From Cyanoderma ruficeps (lineage: Eukaryota; Chordata; Aves; Passeriformes; Timaliidae): a stretch of DNA of 64,000 nucleotides. A program made the translations under genes and the position numbers. The notes under the pieces are model-generated. The model was given only the letters and a program-made list of their open reading frames with translations, did not search any database and was not told the origin of the DNA. The stretch covers positions 8,803,472-8,867,471 of the forward strand of contig VZDJ01004378.1 of the NCBI GenBank assembly GCA_008694505.1, read 5' to 3'. Positions 14,201 through 29,200 of this stretch are shown in pieces. The number at the start of each line of letters is the position of its first letter. The stretch's first letter is position 1.

Positions 14201-17200
14201 AACCAGTTATGTCTGCAACTGGAGATGTTCACACCTTCCAAGAAGAAAAAGGTCTTAGAAAAGTAAGTATTGCTATCAGCTTGTAGAAAACTGCAACAGA
14301 TTTAAAATTTCTCAAAATGCAAGACATTGGAGGTTGCAAAAGGACCTACCAAAAGAATAATATAACAGTATGTCCACTGACTAGAACAAGAGTTGGTTCT
14401 GGCCCTTTGTACAGGTGTTCAGAGCCAATAACCTTCATATGAGTGCCTAAACTGACTCAGACATTGGGAGCAAAGCAGCCATTCATTGCCAGTGAATGCG
14501 TAAGTCAACTCACACTTGTGCAGATGTTCCTGCCTGTATGAATTAATTGTATTTCTTTAAGCTAGAGCAAAAGTATTTGTTTTCAAAGAGAGAACTGGAG
14601 CACGTTATGGCACAAAATAGGTTTTGCTTCACAGCTGTGTTACTGATTTGACATTTTGACAATATTTTGAATAAATCTGGGTTTAGGAATCCAGTTTTAG
14701 CTGGGTATAATCCAAAGAGTAAAAAAACTTGGGAGAAACCAGCACTCTCAAAGTTTTTTTTTGTGGACTACAAACAAGACATTTCATTTAATAATGTCAT
14801 AGAATAGTATATAAACTTGATTTTCTTAAATTGTCTTTCACTTTCTTGCTTTATTTTTTAATACACTGCAGATATGGTGACATGAGGGTAACAATGGGAT
14901 GTGAAATCTTCAGTATGTGGCAAAATTTAGGTAAGTGATTAAACACATCATCAGTAACTCATAAAATGAAAGACAATTATTACTTTTTCACCTATTATAT
15001 ATACTTTCCAGTGAAAGACAAGTTGTTGATAATTATGTTCAAGACGTGAAGTGTTGATTCAAGTTTAGGAAGTTTGTCATCTGTAGTTCCCTTCTTCATA
15101 GCTAAACTCAGCTTTCTATGCCTTGATACAGTAGCTGACCCATCCCTATTTCTTCACCGAGAACTGAGAGAATGCCGTCAAAGAAAATTAAGAAAGAAAA
15201 TAGTACTCCCTTTGGGGAGAATTATTATGCCTTAAAATATGCTTATGTTCTTATTTTTAGTCCTGTTGTCAAATTGTTTAAGGACAAGACATGTCTTAAT
15301 TCTGGAGCTCTCCTGAGATCCTGGATTTGCATCAAGTCTTGCTGAAGTCTTAGTTGCACTAAAATATAAAGGCATAAACAAGTCAGTGACTAATGTCAGA
15401 GACATTGGACAACATGGAAAAAATACATGCTTGAATATAAACTTAGGAACACGTTTATATTTTTAAGCAATAATTGTGCAAACTGTATGAAATTTTGAGT
15501 GTCAGAGAAATGCAGCTGAACGTTGTTTGGGGAAAAAATAAAAAGTGAATAGAAGATTTGGACACTGTTTTTCATATTTATATTTCAGTTATTCAATATT
15601 CACTTCATCAGAAGGCTTATTAAAGATACAGAAACCATCATCAGTGATTTCTGAGATACTGTCATTTTGGTTCTATCCATCTTTCCCCCAGCAACTAGTT
15701 GTAAGAAACTGGTCTTTCAGCTCAGCCTGTACTAGAGAGACATATCCAAAATAAGAAATATTTTCTTATTAATCTCTTGTTTACATCTGATAAGTAGCAT
15801 AATTTACTTATTTACAGTATTTAGTATTGCTGACTCACTAAGACATCCCTCTACATTACATGGATACGTTGTGGGTGTTTCAAAACTGGTATATGAAGGA
15901 TACACTCCCAGGTCCCTTCTCCTTCCTGCACGTAGACCTTAGTGTGCATCGCCTCCCAACTCATGTTGTTCTCTGCTGAATGGAAACCTGGGATGCAGGC
16001 AAATGGTGCCTTTCAGTAGGGGTGAGTTTTGTGGGACACAATATGAACCTCATCTGGTGATATGCCCGACTAAATGCTAGAGTATTTATTTCAATTGGTG
16101 TTATGCCAGTCAGCATTTTACAATTCTTGGAGTAGTAAGAGTCATCTTATGGTAAGCCTTGATCCTTGTACAGTCCCCTTGCTTTCATAGGGATAAGCAT
16201 TCTAGGATGTTTCCAGAAAAGGTAGTTCTTGTTTTCCTTTACACAAACTCAGGCACTGAACAGAGCAGCAAGCAGGGGCAAATGCCCACTGGCATATCCA
16301 GAGGTAGACTGGATGTAAATGAATTCCTAGCTTGGAAAACCAGTGCATCCTGATTCATAATCCTTTAATTTTGAGGATATCAGAAGTCTTACTTGTGGAA
16401 AACTGAAGCTAAATGGTCAATGTTTACTATATGCCATTCCTGCCAATTCTAGCTTTTCTGACAAGAACTTAATTTTCTTTGAAGTGGAATGTGGTAAGGT
16501 AATAGATGTTTTAGAACTGATTTTAAAGCAAGTTGTTTTGAGAACAGCTGTATCATATTTTTGTTTTCCTGCAATTGAAACACATATTTCCATTCCTATA
16601 CTTGTAAAACTAAAGATAGATAAAAATCAAAGTACTTACCTTTTTTTGATGAGCACAGAATATCAGACAATTACCATTTTGTAAACACAAGGATGTAGAG
16701 CTTAGAAACCAAATTATTCCTGTGCAATATGAATGCAATGCAGAGAAAGTGCTTTGTCTGTCTTTATTCTCTTGCTGGAGAGTAACTTTGGACACTTCTG
16801 AACTCAGAATTGCATAATAAAATATGATAAATTGTTTTGGTCTTGTATTCTTTTGTCTATAGCTTTCACTTTTTGGCCTTATAGCCCATGCTGTGATAGA
16901 CATGTGATTAAAAAAAAACCCTATAGGCATTTAAAATGCTATTTTGCATTCTTCAGGTAGCATTTGGATTGCTTGATAACTCACAGGACATCCAATTCAC
17001 TTTCAAGTTTATGTTCATTTGCATTTTAGGGGAACACAAGCTTCACTTTATTCCAGCACTGATTGGCCCTTTCCTGGAAGTGACCTTGATCCCTCAGCCA
17101 GACCTGAGGAATGTAATGATTCCTATTTTCCATGACATGATGGATTGGGAGCAAAGGCGAAGTGGCAACTTTAAACAGGTACTTTGTGTGAAGCTGTTTA

Positions 17201-20200
17201 TAAGCCAGGACTGAATATCAAGCACTTCAAGAGTCCTAGTGGACTTGAAGCTGGAGTTCCATTGGTGTTTCAGGGTGGAGAAGGTATTCACAACTCTGCC
17301 TGTTGGAGAGGGATTACAAGGGCTTCCTTTTTTTCTCTTTGAAGCGAGAATACGCCAGTTAATACTATCATGTTAGTTACGTGAGATGAAGAATATAATC
17401 CATGGCCTGCTGAAGTGAAGAACAAAATTTGAGCTATTTTCAACAAGGTTGTTGTGGTGTTTTTTCACCTCTGCTTTACAGTGATACAGACTGCTGGTTA
17501 GATAGGATTCAACCAGCTTCCCTTCTGGTTACTATGGAGAAAGATCAGATGTTCTTCAGTAAAGATCCAAGCATTCTTGTTGCTCAAACACTTTCTTAAT
17601 GGGCTAGAAAGGAACGACCAGGAGTGCCATCTGCTCCCTCAGCTCCCACTCAGTTCTTTCAGACTGCCTCAAAACATTATCAGGGCACTCTCTCCTGCTG
17701 CTTCAAATTGAAGGAAAATAGAAGGATTTTAATTACTCCCAGGCAATCAGAATGCTTAAGGTGGGAGCTGCATTTAAAACACAAACCAAACTACTAAAAA
17801 CAGAGTAGTACATGTGATGTAAGTAGGTAGCTTTTCACTATCAATATATAAACTTATTGTTAAAAATTACAACAGAAATGTTAGCAAGGAATTAGAAGGA
17901 AGAAAATCCACTTGTTCTGCTTCTCTGTCTTTACAGCTTGGTTTTAACTATAAATTATAATAGATTTATTCTGTAATAAAATAATGACAACAGCTAGATT
18001 GCTGCCCTAGATTTGTGATTGTTAATATATTACTGTTAAAAAGGAGGATTGAAATATAAATACACAGTGTAGCATCAGCCCTGTATTTTTTTGTAATCAA
18101 TGCACTTAAAAACATGCATTGGAGGAATCATTAGCCATCAGATTTTCTTAACCACCACGTTTCTTTGATAGTTAATATGTAAGTCCGGGAAATTTGCTTT
18201 CTAATGAAATACACTGGTAGGTAAGAGTGTTGGGAGAGTCTGAGCTCCCAAGGATTCTGAACAGTGCAGATATTTATGTATATTAAATTATAAAGAATGG
18301 GGTGCAGGTCAGAAAATATGATATTTTTACTTCAGTCTGAGCTTGTGCTTACAGCCTTGCAATGAGAATTCAGGCAATTTATTTGGGCTGTGTGCTTTTC
18401 CTCTGACTCCATAAATAGATAGCTGCCTTAGCAGCAGCAAATGCTACTCAGCCTGTAGTTTTAAAGTCACGTTGCTCAATTTAAATTAGCTCCCTCCCTC
18501 CCTCCAAAAAAAAAAAAAAAAGAACACCAACCAAAAAAAACTCCAAAAAAAGAGAAAGCCCTACAAACCTCGGAATTATAACAGCTTCAAAGAGATGAAG
18601 TGACTTATCACAATTGACCAGTAATTCTACAATATGCATTTAGTGAAGTCCCTTACATAAAACCAGATCTTTCCTCCGTTTTCTGTAATCTCATTAAAGG
18701 AAAAAGGAGCTGTTTATACCACACTTATATGTTGCAGGTGGAAGCAAAACTGATTGACAAACTGGACAGCCTAATGTCAGAAGGTAAAGGTGATGAAACA
18801 TACCGAGAACTCTTCAACAGTATGTGAGTAACATGTTTATCTTACAATTCCTTGAGTTCAGTTGGTTGTATCAGATGCTAATGTCATTGTAGAGAAGTAA
18901 TGCTTGAACCAGTTGTGATGCTTATTTTTTCTTTTTTTTGTTTCCTTATAATCTGAAGAATAAAATGTTTCATGGTGTTGTATAGCATCTGTAAAGTCTG
19001 GCAGTACTTCTTGCATGCAGCTATAATTGGGAAAGGCTAAATCTGTTATATCACAGAACATTCTCTTTACCTACCTACTAATTTTAAAATCAGAAAAGCA
19101 GGAAATGCTTCATAATTGCATAGGCTGCAGGTAGAGCTCAGATGGAGCATTTTGAAAACAAGGCATGACAATTCAACAGAAAGCATTTAATAAGTGATCT
19201 TCTATTGCTACAAACTTGTACTCCTCTCAGTAGTGTCACTTGTTGATTTCTTGTTTGCTGTAAAAAATTGTGTTTATTCTGATAAAATTATTTCTTTTAA
19301 TTTTTTTACCAATTACTGGCTAAGCTTTTAGTGTTTTTTTTAATAAATGACATGTCACTTAAATCTGATAGGAAAAGCAAATGATAATGCTGAAGTCCCT
19401 AAAGTTGTGCATAAATTATTCCACTGACTGAAATAAACGATTGTCAGAGAGTACAGGGACAAAATAACTAACTAGATTCTGTCTCTGTTGTTCCTCACGG
19501 CTCAATTCCACCAAAGTGAAAGATTTCACTTATTTCTGATGTGTTTATTTTAGTAGAAGGTGTATTGTTCCTCTTCAGGATTCCAGGCTGCTATGTTTTC
19601 TTCGGTTCTACTAAACACGTGATTTTTTTTCCACATGATTTTTGTTTATATGGTTTCTTAATCATTCTTTCTTCTTCAAGTATTATTTTTAGCTCTCTTG
19701 TCTTTAGTTAAAGAACAAAATTCAGGTCTTGGTGTCTGAAGACAGCAAACACCTAATATTCTGTAGTTGTACCAAGTTAAAAAAATAGAGTTCCTAAATA
19801 TTTATCATTTATAGAAGCAGAAGTGGGTAGAGAGATTAGGCAGAATAGTATGGAATTAAATGAATAATAGCAAACAGCAGTACAGTATGTTAAAGCAGAA
19901 CTTTCTTGTAATTATTCATGACATTTTCATAATCTGAGTAAAGGTAATAAAAGGTAACATATTTTCAACACTACAGTACTATAGTATTCTAACTGTAAAA
20001 TTTAGTCATTAAAGGAAAAGCTCTAATTATAAAATGAAGCCTATGTAAAAATACATCAGTGTGTCTATCACTGAAATAACTTTAAATTCTATAAGAAAGC
20101 ATATTGGTATCAAATACAGTTCCTAATTTTTTATGGTTTTGAGTTAGATTTCGACTGGGGAATGTTAAACATGATACAGTGAAAAATGCTGAGAGCCTTT

Positions 20201-23200
20201 TATAAATCTAAATGCCAAAAACATAGTCATGGTAATTTAAATTGCAAAATGTCTCACAGCATCAATATACTTATGGTTTCTGTTATGGTATAATAGAAGT
20301 TAAAACTAAACTCTGGGAAATTTCAGAGTAAGTGCTCAAGTTCACTCCCAGCTAATGAAAAAGGCAGTATTTATTATTAGTTTTTTTTACTTCAATTGAC
20401 TATATGCATTACCACTCTCAAGAGGAGAGTCTGTAGAAGATACTAATCTAAAATGGAGGATGACATATTGTTCTAGGGTATGTGAAGAAAAATGATGAAA
20501 ATCAGCTGGACAGTTTGGAGAGTTGACTGCAAGAGACAGAGTTGGTTAGCCGGAGATGTTGGATTTCTTTATTTCTTCCATGGGTAAATTAAACTGAGCA
20601 ATATTAAGGTATCTTTACACAGTGCAAGAAAACAGATTTGTTAAGGCTGAAGTGGCAGAGATGTAGCAGGTACCCAAAAACTGAAAGAGTAATACAGTTT
20701 TGCAGCAAGCAGTGGTTTCTTAGTCTTTAAGGAAAGAAAATGCTACAATATTACCTGATCTTTCTGAAGATTAGGCGTGGTTCCTTTTGATAGGTATCAC
20801 TGGGAACCAGGGGGATGCACACACCTACTTTGAATACAGCCTAGGAACTGCAGCAGGTGTGACACTTTCAGGTCTTGTCATGCTGTTTATTTTGTCTGAA
20901 TTGGAAAGTGAATTTAAATCTCTTAGCTCCCACATTAACTGCTTTTTTTTCCCAGTGACATCTTTCCTTTGAACATCTATTTTCAAGGATAAATTATGAC
21001 CATCTCTGGAGATAACTAAAATATTATGTGCTTAGAATTTGCTGCCTACAATGGAATTATCTATAGCAAATAAAAAGACAGAGAAAGTAGGGGGAAGGTG
21101 ACTGCTGTTTGTTTTGAATCAATGTCTTTCTAGGGACTGGAGTGTGACCATTCACTGATTAGCTCCTGATGTCATTTGAAGGAGCTGCAAAGCATGAATT
21201 AGTGAACATTTTGTTATCATGAGAAATTAGATGTTGCAGTTGCTATCCATTGTAAATATGGTATGAAAGCTGTTCTGATCTACATTTACACTGTAATACT
21301 GCAACTGAATTCCCGACTTAATTGGCACAGGGAAAAGAATGATTTTACTTTATTAAACAGTTGGTGGTTAAAATAAAATCCTCAGAAGCCAAGGTATATA
21401 TTCAAGTAGGTCTTTCTTCTGAATCCAATGGGTGCTGCCAGTTTATCACTTCTGTAGCTGTATTTCAGTTTGGCCTAAGACCAGTCATTTCAGATTTGGA
21501 AATTAAGTGGCCACATTGAAGCACAAAACCTGGACTAATGAGTTCTGCTGGGGGGCTGGCAATGAGGCTTCTCTTTGAAGAGATTGTAGCTGACATTCAG
21601 CTGAGCAGGCATTTATAACTGAGTTCTGTCAGTTTCTGGGTGATTTCTCCAACCATTATATCTATTGTATAAAAAGTGATGGCTGGTACGTTTCCTCTGC
21701 TGTCTTCAGTCATCTTAATTTCTTCTCCAAATGCATGACTGAATTCAGCACTGCCCAGCCCATTAGACTGTCTGGAGCGAGTCTTTTGAGAGCCTATATG
21801 ACTCGTTCAGGGAACCTCTGGCTATAGTGAGGTCTTTGGGCTCCAAAAAAGGCATCCACATGTTTTAAGGCACCTCTAGAATTAGCTGCCTGTGAGCTAA
21901 AAGTCTGAATAATGCTGTTTTAGGCATACAAAATCCATTTACTACATGATTGAACTAGCCTGGATATTGTTCTAAGCCTGCTGCTCATTCCTGGAGAACT
22001 CTGATCCTCTGGATCACTATTCTCTTACTCCTGGGGTACCCAAGATTAAAAAAAAATTAAATACACCCCCCCCCTTCCCCCCCACCAAACAAAACAAACC
22101 ATCATTGTACAGGTGAGCTCGGGTGTTAGGCTATAGTAGCATGGATAGACAGAAACATTTTTATAGTTTCCCTTTGTTGTTTAACCCCATTAGTGCTTTG
22201 TACAAGATAGCCAAGCATCCTGGCTATGCTTTGAGATCTGTAAGAGCTGGGATTCAATTCTACCTAGATTTAGCCAGAATATATTTGAGTAGCTTTTTCA
22301 TTCTGAGTGTTGAAATGTTCCTTTTTAACATAGGGTTAAAATGAAGTAGAAACAAAAAATCCCTACAGTAATCAAGGTTTAATAGTGTGACTGGCTCTTA
22401 CTCTTATTTCTTATTAGACACAAAGACTTCTATTAAAAGGAACATAAGGGGTTCAAAAGTGAATTAAGGTAGCCTGTGTATTCTCTATGGAAAACAGAGA
22501 TGCTTAGTGCTTCAGCATTTTCTGCTTAGGGATGGCCTTATCATCTGCCTGCTAGCAATGAAAGATAGCCAGTCTCTGATTGTGAGGGAATGACATCTGA
22601 CTGCCTCCTTAAGAGAAGCAGTGAGTTTAAGATTCGTATAAGGGTGCAAGATGAAGATCAGTATTTCCTCCTCAGTTCCAGCAGAGCACAGCTTCATTTA
22701 GGTCAAATTTGCTTGGAGAATTGTATCTGTGACATCCCCGAGGCTGTAAGGCGTAGAGCTGAAGTGTACAGCTAGTGCAGTTGGCATGTAGGAGTTCCTG
22801 AGCGCTGTTATAGGTTTGAAATTTGGACGTAGGAGTTTTTAGGGACTGAGCATGCTCAGGGTGGATGAGGGTCAGCGGTGCTGACATCTTGCCCACTGCA
22901 GACAAGAAGGTTCAGACATGCTATTAACAACTCTCTAAAAGCTCTAAGGGTATGGATGTGGGAATTTTCAGAGGATTCTAAATAAACCATAACTGAATGC
23001 ATTTTCAGGGAGACTGCTGAAATATCTCCATGGATGTGTCATCCACCTGAGCTCCTGCACCAAAGCATAAAAGTAACATGGCTCTGTAGATAAATATTTC
23101 CTTCCTCATTCTTATAGAGAAAATGTGGGAAATTCATGCCTAAATATTTGATAAACTTAAGCAATGAAAAACAAATTCTGCCTGTAGCAGAATTATATTA

Positions 23201-26200
23201 AAAAAAATAATAATAAAGAAAATTATATTAAGTGTAGTTTTACTGACAGTTCCACTTACATTACCATTGTGAAATCTTTCCATTTCAATGTGTAATCTGC
23301 ATTTACATTGGCACAACTGATTTTAATAAAATAATCTTATGACACTTTAAGCTAATGGAATTGTACATGTGCATGATGGTATGTTCTCAGAAATATAAGT
23401 GAAGAGGGGGAATCATCTTGTTAAAATCCCTCCTCTATTCATAAATTTCATGCATACTGAAATATTAGAGAAGAGAGAATAAAAGGAGAAATCTTTTTAA
23501 AAAATTGAGGAGGTATATTGAGCTGATGAATATTCTTTTCTAGGAACACCTTTAAATTCTGCATTTTCTGACATATCAGCATGAAGTGAATATATAAATT
23601 TTATGGAAGAGTTGTGTTAAGTCTTTGGGAAATTAATGTATTCTGAAAACTAGATATTTGATATATTTTAACCTGATGCAGCTAATATAAAAATCGTTTG
23701 TTTTGTCAATGCTTCCTGGACTAGAATTCCACTTTTTGGTCCTTATCCTAGGTAAGACATTGTTTGCAAATTGTGCTTCTTGGGAGGGTGTTTGTAAAAG
23801 AAAATCTATCTATCAAAGATGTTGCTAAGGTATTAAGATACTGGTAAAAGCAGAGAGGTTGTCATAGTAACAGTTAAAAATAAACAGTGACATTTTTCTG
23901 GTTTCTTTTTTTTCAGTCTGCTGAAGAAAATTGAGCGGGAAACATGGAGGGAAAGTGGTGTTTCATTAATTGCCACTGTGACTCGCCTCATGGAGAGGCT
24001 CCTGGACTACAGGTGAGTGATTATCACAATTTAGAGGTAGGGTTGTCATTTTTGAAATATTAGAAAACAAATACAGTTGTCTTCCTCAAATGGTGACTGC
24101 ACATGGATACATCAGCTGTAAGTGCCCAGGATCTCTGACAGCAGCTGCTTAGTCAACAAGAAAATGCAACTGGCAAGATGAAAACAAACAAGTAGACTCT
24201 CCATGCTGTAAAAAATCCAGTGGCATGCTTGAGTTTCCTGTCAGGGAATGTAGTAACTTTTGGCAGTAGGTTGGTGACTCAAGTCTGTCTGAAGACACAG
24301 AGCTCAGTACTAATCACCTGACAGTTGTTTTACAAAATATGTAAAATTCTTATTACTATGTCAATCATGCTTAGTTGTAGTGTCAGCTGGCACAGTAAGT
24401 ATGTATACAAAGACATGATCTCTGGGTGAACACCTCACGTCTGACTGTACCACGCGATCAAAGGAGAAGTAAGAGGCATGTACTCTCTTTCAGGAGTGTG
24501 AGACTAAAAGCAATTTTCCCAGTCAGTTGTAAGCCCATGTAGAGGCTTCACATTTCAGCTTAGTCCTCCTTATTGCCACCAACTGTAGCACTGTCTGGAG
24601 CTTAAGTGAAAGGTTTTTTCCCTGATTCCATAGGGCCACATGGTGAGACCTAGTACTGCACTTGCTGTCATCACTGATAGTTTGAAAAGAAAGCTATTTC
24701 ATAACAAAGAGACTGAACTCTTAATTTCTGCTATTTCTCTTCAGGGATCAGCTGGATTACAACCTCTAGGACTCCCAGTCTTTCTAAACAGTGGTGTGCT
24801 GTTAGTTATGAGAGTATTTGGGGCATTTATTTAGCTCGTGTATGCAAGAATGTTTTAATGTGATGCTAAATTTCTTTTAGTGACTACATGGTATTGTCTA
24901 CTGTTATTCTTTTATTTCAGCATGGTTATACTGGCTACTTTTTTTCCCTGTGTGATAAAAAAAGGTCACATAGTAATGACAAAGCCAGAAAGAAAACATT
25001 GACTTTCTTGGCAATTGAGGAATTCAATGTACTACAAAAGGAGGCATGAAATCTCTTAGCTACTTGGGTTGGCTCTTCACCCAAATGCCATCATTTCATT
25101 CAGCTTGCCAAGTCAAATATGTCTGTTTTCTGAGGTGTGCTTCACTGTAAGAGGATAAACAGCATTCCTTTTGACTTTCATTACTTTCTGCTTTAGGGAC
25201 TGCATGAAAATGGGAGAAGTGGATGGCAAAAAGATTGGCTGCACTGTTAGCCTTTTGGTTTGTATAATACTTTCTCTTTCCCTTTTTGATTTCAGTTGAG
25301 CATTTTCTACTATGCAGATACACATTTGAATGGGACATGCTTTGCTTTTTGTTGCTGCAATTTGAGTGGAATTTGACAGAGTAATACAACACTTAGGATC
25401 ACTGATTATTTTTTTCCAGGCTGAGGTCGATACAGTAGGGATTTAGTCTTCCTTGGCATTTCATAGTTTGGTTCTGAAAGATCTCCAGGACTGCTTTATT
25501 CATTTTTAAGTCCCTTCCTACTGGATAAACTTCACCAAAGTACTTTCTAAGTTTAATTAGTCTCTGAGTTTGTAGAAACAAACATGCCTTTCCTCCTCTT
25601 CCAGTCCCAACAAAACTTACATGATTTCTGGTGTTTCTTTTCTTCCCCAATAACTGATGCAAGTTGGCTCTTATAGCATATAATATGGGATATTTTGTGA
25701 ATACTGCAGGCTGACTATTCTCTCCCCAGTAGAACAGACAGAAATGCTGCTCAAGACCTCCTGTTGTCATGCTATCACCATTACCACAAACCAACAGTGA
25801 TAAACCATAGTATGAAAAAGATGTCATTTTTGTTTACAAGATGCATTTTGATTCTAGGCCAGTTTCCACTGACGGGTTTGTTGACTTCCGTTAACCTTGG
25901 AAAGTTTCCATTTTTGTGGTTAATCTTTTGAAAAGCTGTATTTTTAGCCAGAGGGGAAAAAAACCAAAACAAGCTGACTTGTAATTCTGCATTTTTGACG
26001 TCAGTGAAACAATTTAGTATCACATCTAAGTAGCAGTTATACATAAGAGAACAAAGGATTTCTTCAGTAGGAAAATAGTGCTCTAAATAGGGATGATATT
26101 TACTATGAAGCCATAAAGCAGCTGGCTTGCTGTCAAAATATCTGGCATGATCTGAATTCTGTAAAGCACCTGGATTATTTTCATCCCTAAGGAGTTTTTA

Positions 26201-29200
26201 ATCTATTATTAGCAAATCATCCAAGATTTGTACAAAAAGAAAATTAAAATATTTTAAAATCCCAAAGCACCCTATTACTTTTTATTGGGATTTTCAGTGA
26301 CTCATACTGTCTAAGGTGGATTTCATATCCTAATAATTTTCAAAGAAATTTTTAATACTATTGCACAACACAGAGACGAGTGCTAAATTTTCTCAAATCA
26401 GTTAAAAATATTTTCTTTATAAAGTTATTATTTTTATGTTTTCATAGTGTTCCTCCTACCTCTTTCCTTGATAATAACTCAATTTAGGAAACAGTGGCAC
26501 AGAATATGAATACTGTACATTAGGAGAAAAACTGCTTAGAGTTTAAAATAGCGATTTAAATAATAGAACAGAAATTGTTAATTGCTAATGAGAACCAGTG
26601 CTTAGACTCTTCTAGCCTATAAGTTTTTATCAGCCAGAGCAGATTATCCTGAACAGGGAGTATGTCTAGCAGGAGGACTTCAGCTGCATGTCCACTGTTA
26701 TTGTGGCATTACTTGTGGACAGTGCTATAGGTTTGTGCTCCTCTTCCTGTAATTTTTTCATACTTTGTTTTAGGGCTTGTAAATAGATAAAGAATGTTTT
26801 GAACTAAGAATTATGATATTGCAGTCCATATTTTATCCATGTAACAACAAATAGCAGTTATATGTTGAGAAATCAAATCTATGCATGTATTTCTAGCATA
26901 TTATGTTTGAAGTATTTTATTTGTAACCGTTATCGTAAATTTATAAATGACTACATTTTATTACAAAATTCCATTTTATTTCAGAATTTTTACAAGACCG
27001 AACTGAACAAGGAAGAGATGTACATTCGCTATATTCATAAGCTCTATGACTTACATCTGAAAGCACAAAACTTCACAGGTAACTGAATACAAACTAAGAA
27101 AAGATATTTAGGGCTGGTCTGTGGTTTGCAGTCTTTTGCAACCCTGTAAGCTGTATGCTTAGTGCAGAACATACCAACCCAGGCAACAGCTGAGTTTCCT
27201 TGCCTAATTGATGTCTCAAAACACTGCTTTTTTCAGCCCCACAGCATTATTATTTGCTGAGCCATGGTCAATGTAAATTACTTCTATTGATACCCACTAG
27301 CAATAAATTTGTGATGCAGTAATTTTTCAGCTGAAAGGAGTAAAGTTTGGAGGAAGTTTTTATGAGTTAATTTAGTGGTATCTGAGTCTACACATTTTTT
27401 GTAATGCTCCTGGCTATCTGTTTGGTAAAGTGTTTCCACACAGCTGTGTTTCAGAACCTCATTTTTGGGTTAAAAAAAGAAATAAAAGAAAGGAAAACTC
27501 ATATCACTTACTCATGATGAGGTAGAGACCCTAAAACCGGTGACAAGTATTGCAATTTCATGATGTCTTTCTAAATCTTCACATTCCACATTTCCAGTAC
27601 TGTTGTCCAAGATTTCTCTAATTCTGTGCCAAGCCTGGTTATTTTTTTACACGAAGAGATAAGAAGATATTGTGCATGACTGTTGTTTAAACAGCTTAAC
27701 ATGCACTTCATTTGGGGAACTACATGCCATCAATAAGCGCTGGAGAAGATAAAAATCAGTATCTTTTGAAATCACACTATCTTTGCCAGAATATTTTACT
27801 GACCTTTTAATGCCTCCATCTTTTCCCCAGTGTTTGCAATTGCATATGTTCAAAATTTCTATTTTTTTTTTCTTTTTAAAAAATTCCTGGTGTCACAGCA
27901 ACATTCCTTATGCTTTTCTGCTATCCATAAGAAAGATTGTTCACTGGGAATGTCCACACTCCCTTTTCAGTTCATGGATTTAAATGTAGACTGGATAGCA
28001 GGCTGTGTTAAGGAAAGATTTTAATTTCCTCATGTGACCTGGCAATAGTGAGTCACAAGAGAATTTTGATTATCAAGAAGTCTCTTTGCTACAGCTGGCT
28101 TTTGTATCAGGCTATTATTTTGCATAGTAGATCTTAGTAACTCTTTGAGCAGTGTTGAGTTCCCTTTATGCGCTGGGTACTATTATGTGTCCAGTTTACC
28201 TTCAACTGTGATATGCTATCCATTCTGATTTTTAACAGTATTTTGTTCAAAAATTTATTTCCAGGACTTTGTTCTATTTTGTCTGTGTTTATTATGCTTC
28301 CTTTTTTTTTTTTTAATTTTTTTGCTTTAAAAGCCTTAATGAGACTTGTCTCACACCCATAATTAGAAAACAGATTTGTGTAGCCTATTGCCTTACCTTA
28401 TCAGAGACAATACAGACTTTTGTAAATCAGCTGGTCTAGAGAATTTGGAATTAGGAAAATAAGTTTGATACTTCAGCAGCATTTCTACATCTTGCAGCAT
28501 TAGTTTGCTAATTGCATAGTTTCATCCCAGGGATGAAATGTTTTTTTTTCTCTCCTTTCCACAGTATGATTTACTGGACTGTTTCTAAAACTGTTAGGTT
28601 AAAAAAAAAAGTCCATTTTATACAAAACATTACTTCAAATCTTTCTTTACACAGCACTCAGAGCTATAAATACACCTCTCTTGAGTCTGATTCACATAAA
28701 TGCACTGATTCCTTTTGTCCCCTCAGTCACCTGAGAACTGTAATGAGACTGTCTTTTTACTTAGAAACCTTAGAAATATGTAGTGTTTTGAATATTTCCT
28801 GTTTAAATTGAATTTCCCACATGAATCAACCCTGTTTATCTCTCCTTAGTGCTTTGGTGCAAGTCAGTAGTTGCAGACCTCTCCCTGAGGTACTTAATTT
28901 GTTCCTTGGCCACTGCCAGACATAGGATGCTGGGTGGAGGAACCCTTCGAACTTTTAATCCAGTATTGTCATTCTTATTTTAGAAACCTTCTGTATAAAT
29001 TTATAATTATTTAAGAAAACTACATGGTTATGGCAGACAAAATTTTGTTGAAGTGAACAGCTTAGATGCCAAGTTTAGAAAGGAAAGGTCAAGATGAGAT
29101 ATTCTGAACATCTACTTATGTTCTGCTACCTTTTGCTTCCTTATGATTTTGAGAGTTTTATTATCAGCTTCATGGATTTTTAAAATTGTTATATAGATGT

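Noticed and set aside
25399..25827. 142-codon minus-strand open frame in a DOCK4 intron
   Set aside because: No likeness to any protein I know and no sign of a processed pseudogene (no poly-A tail, no duplication).
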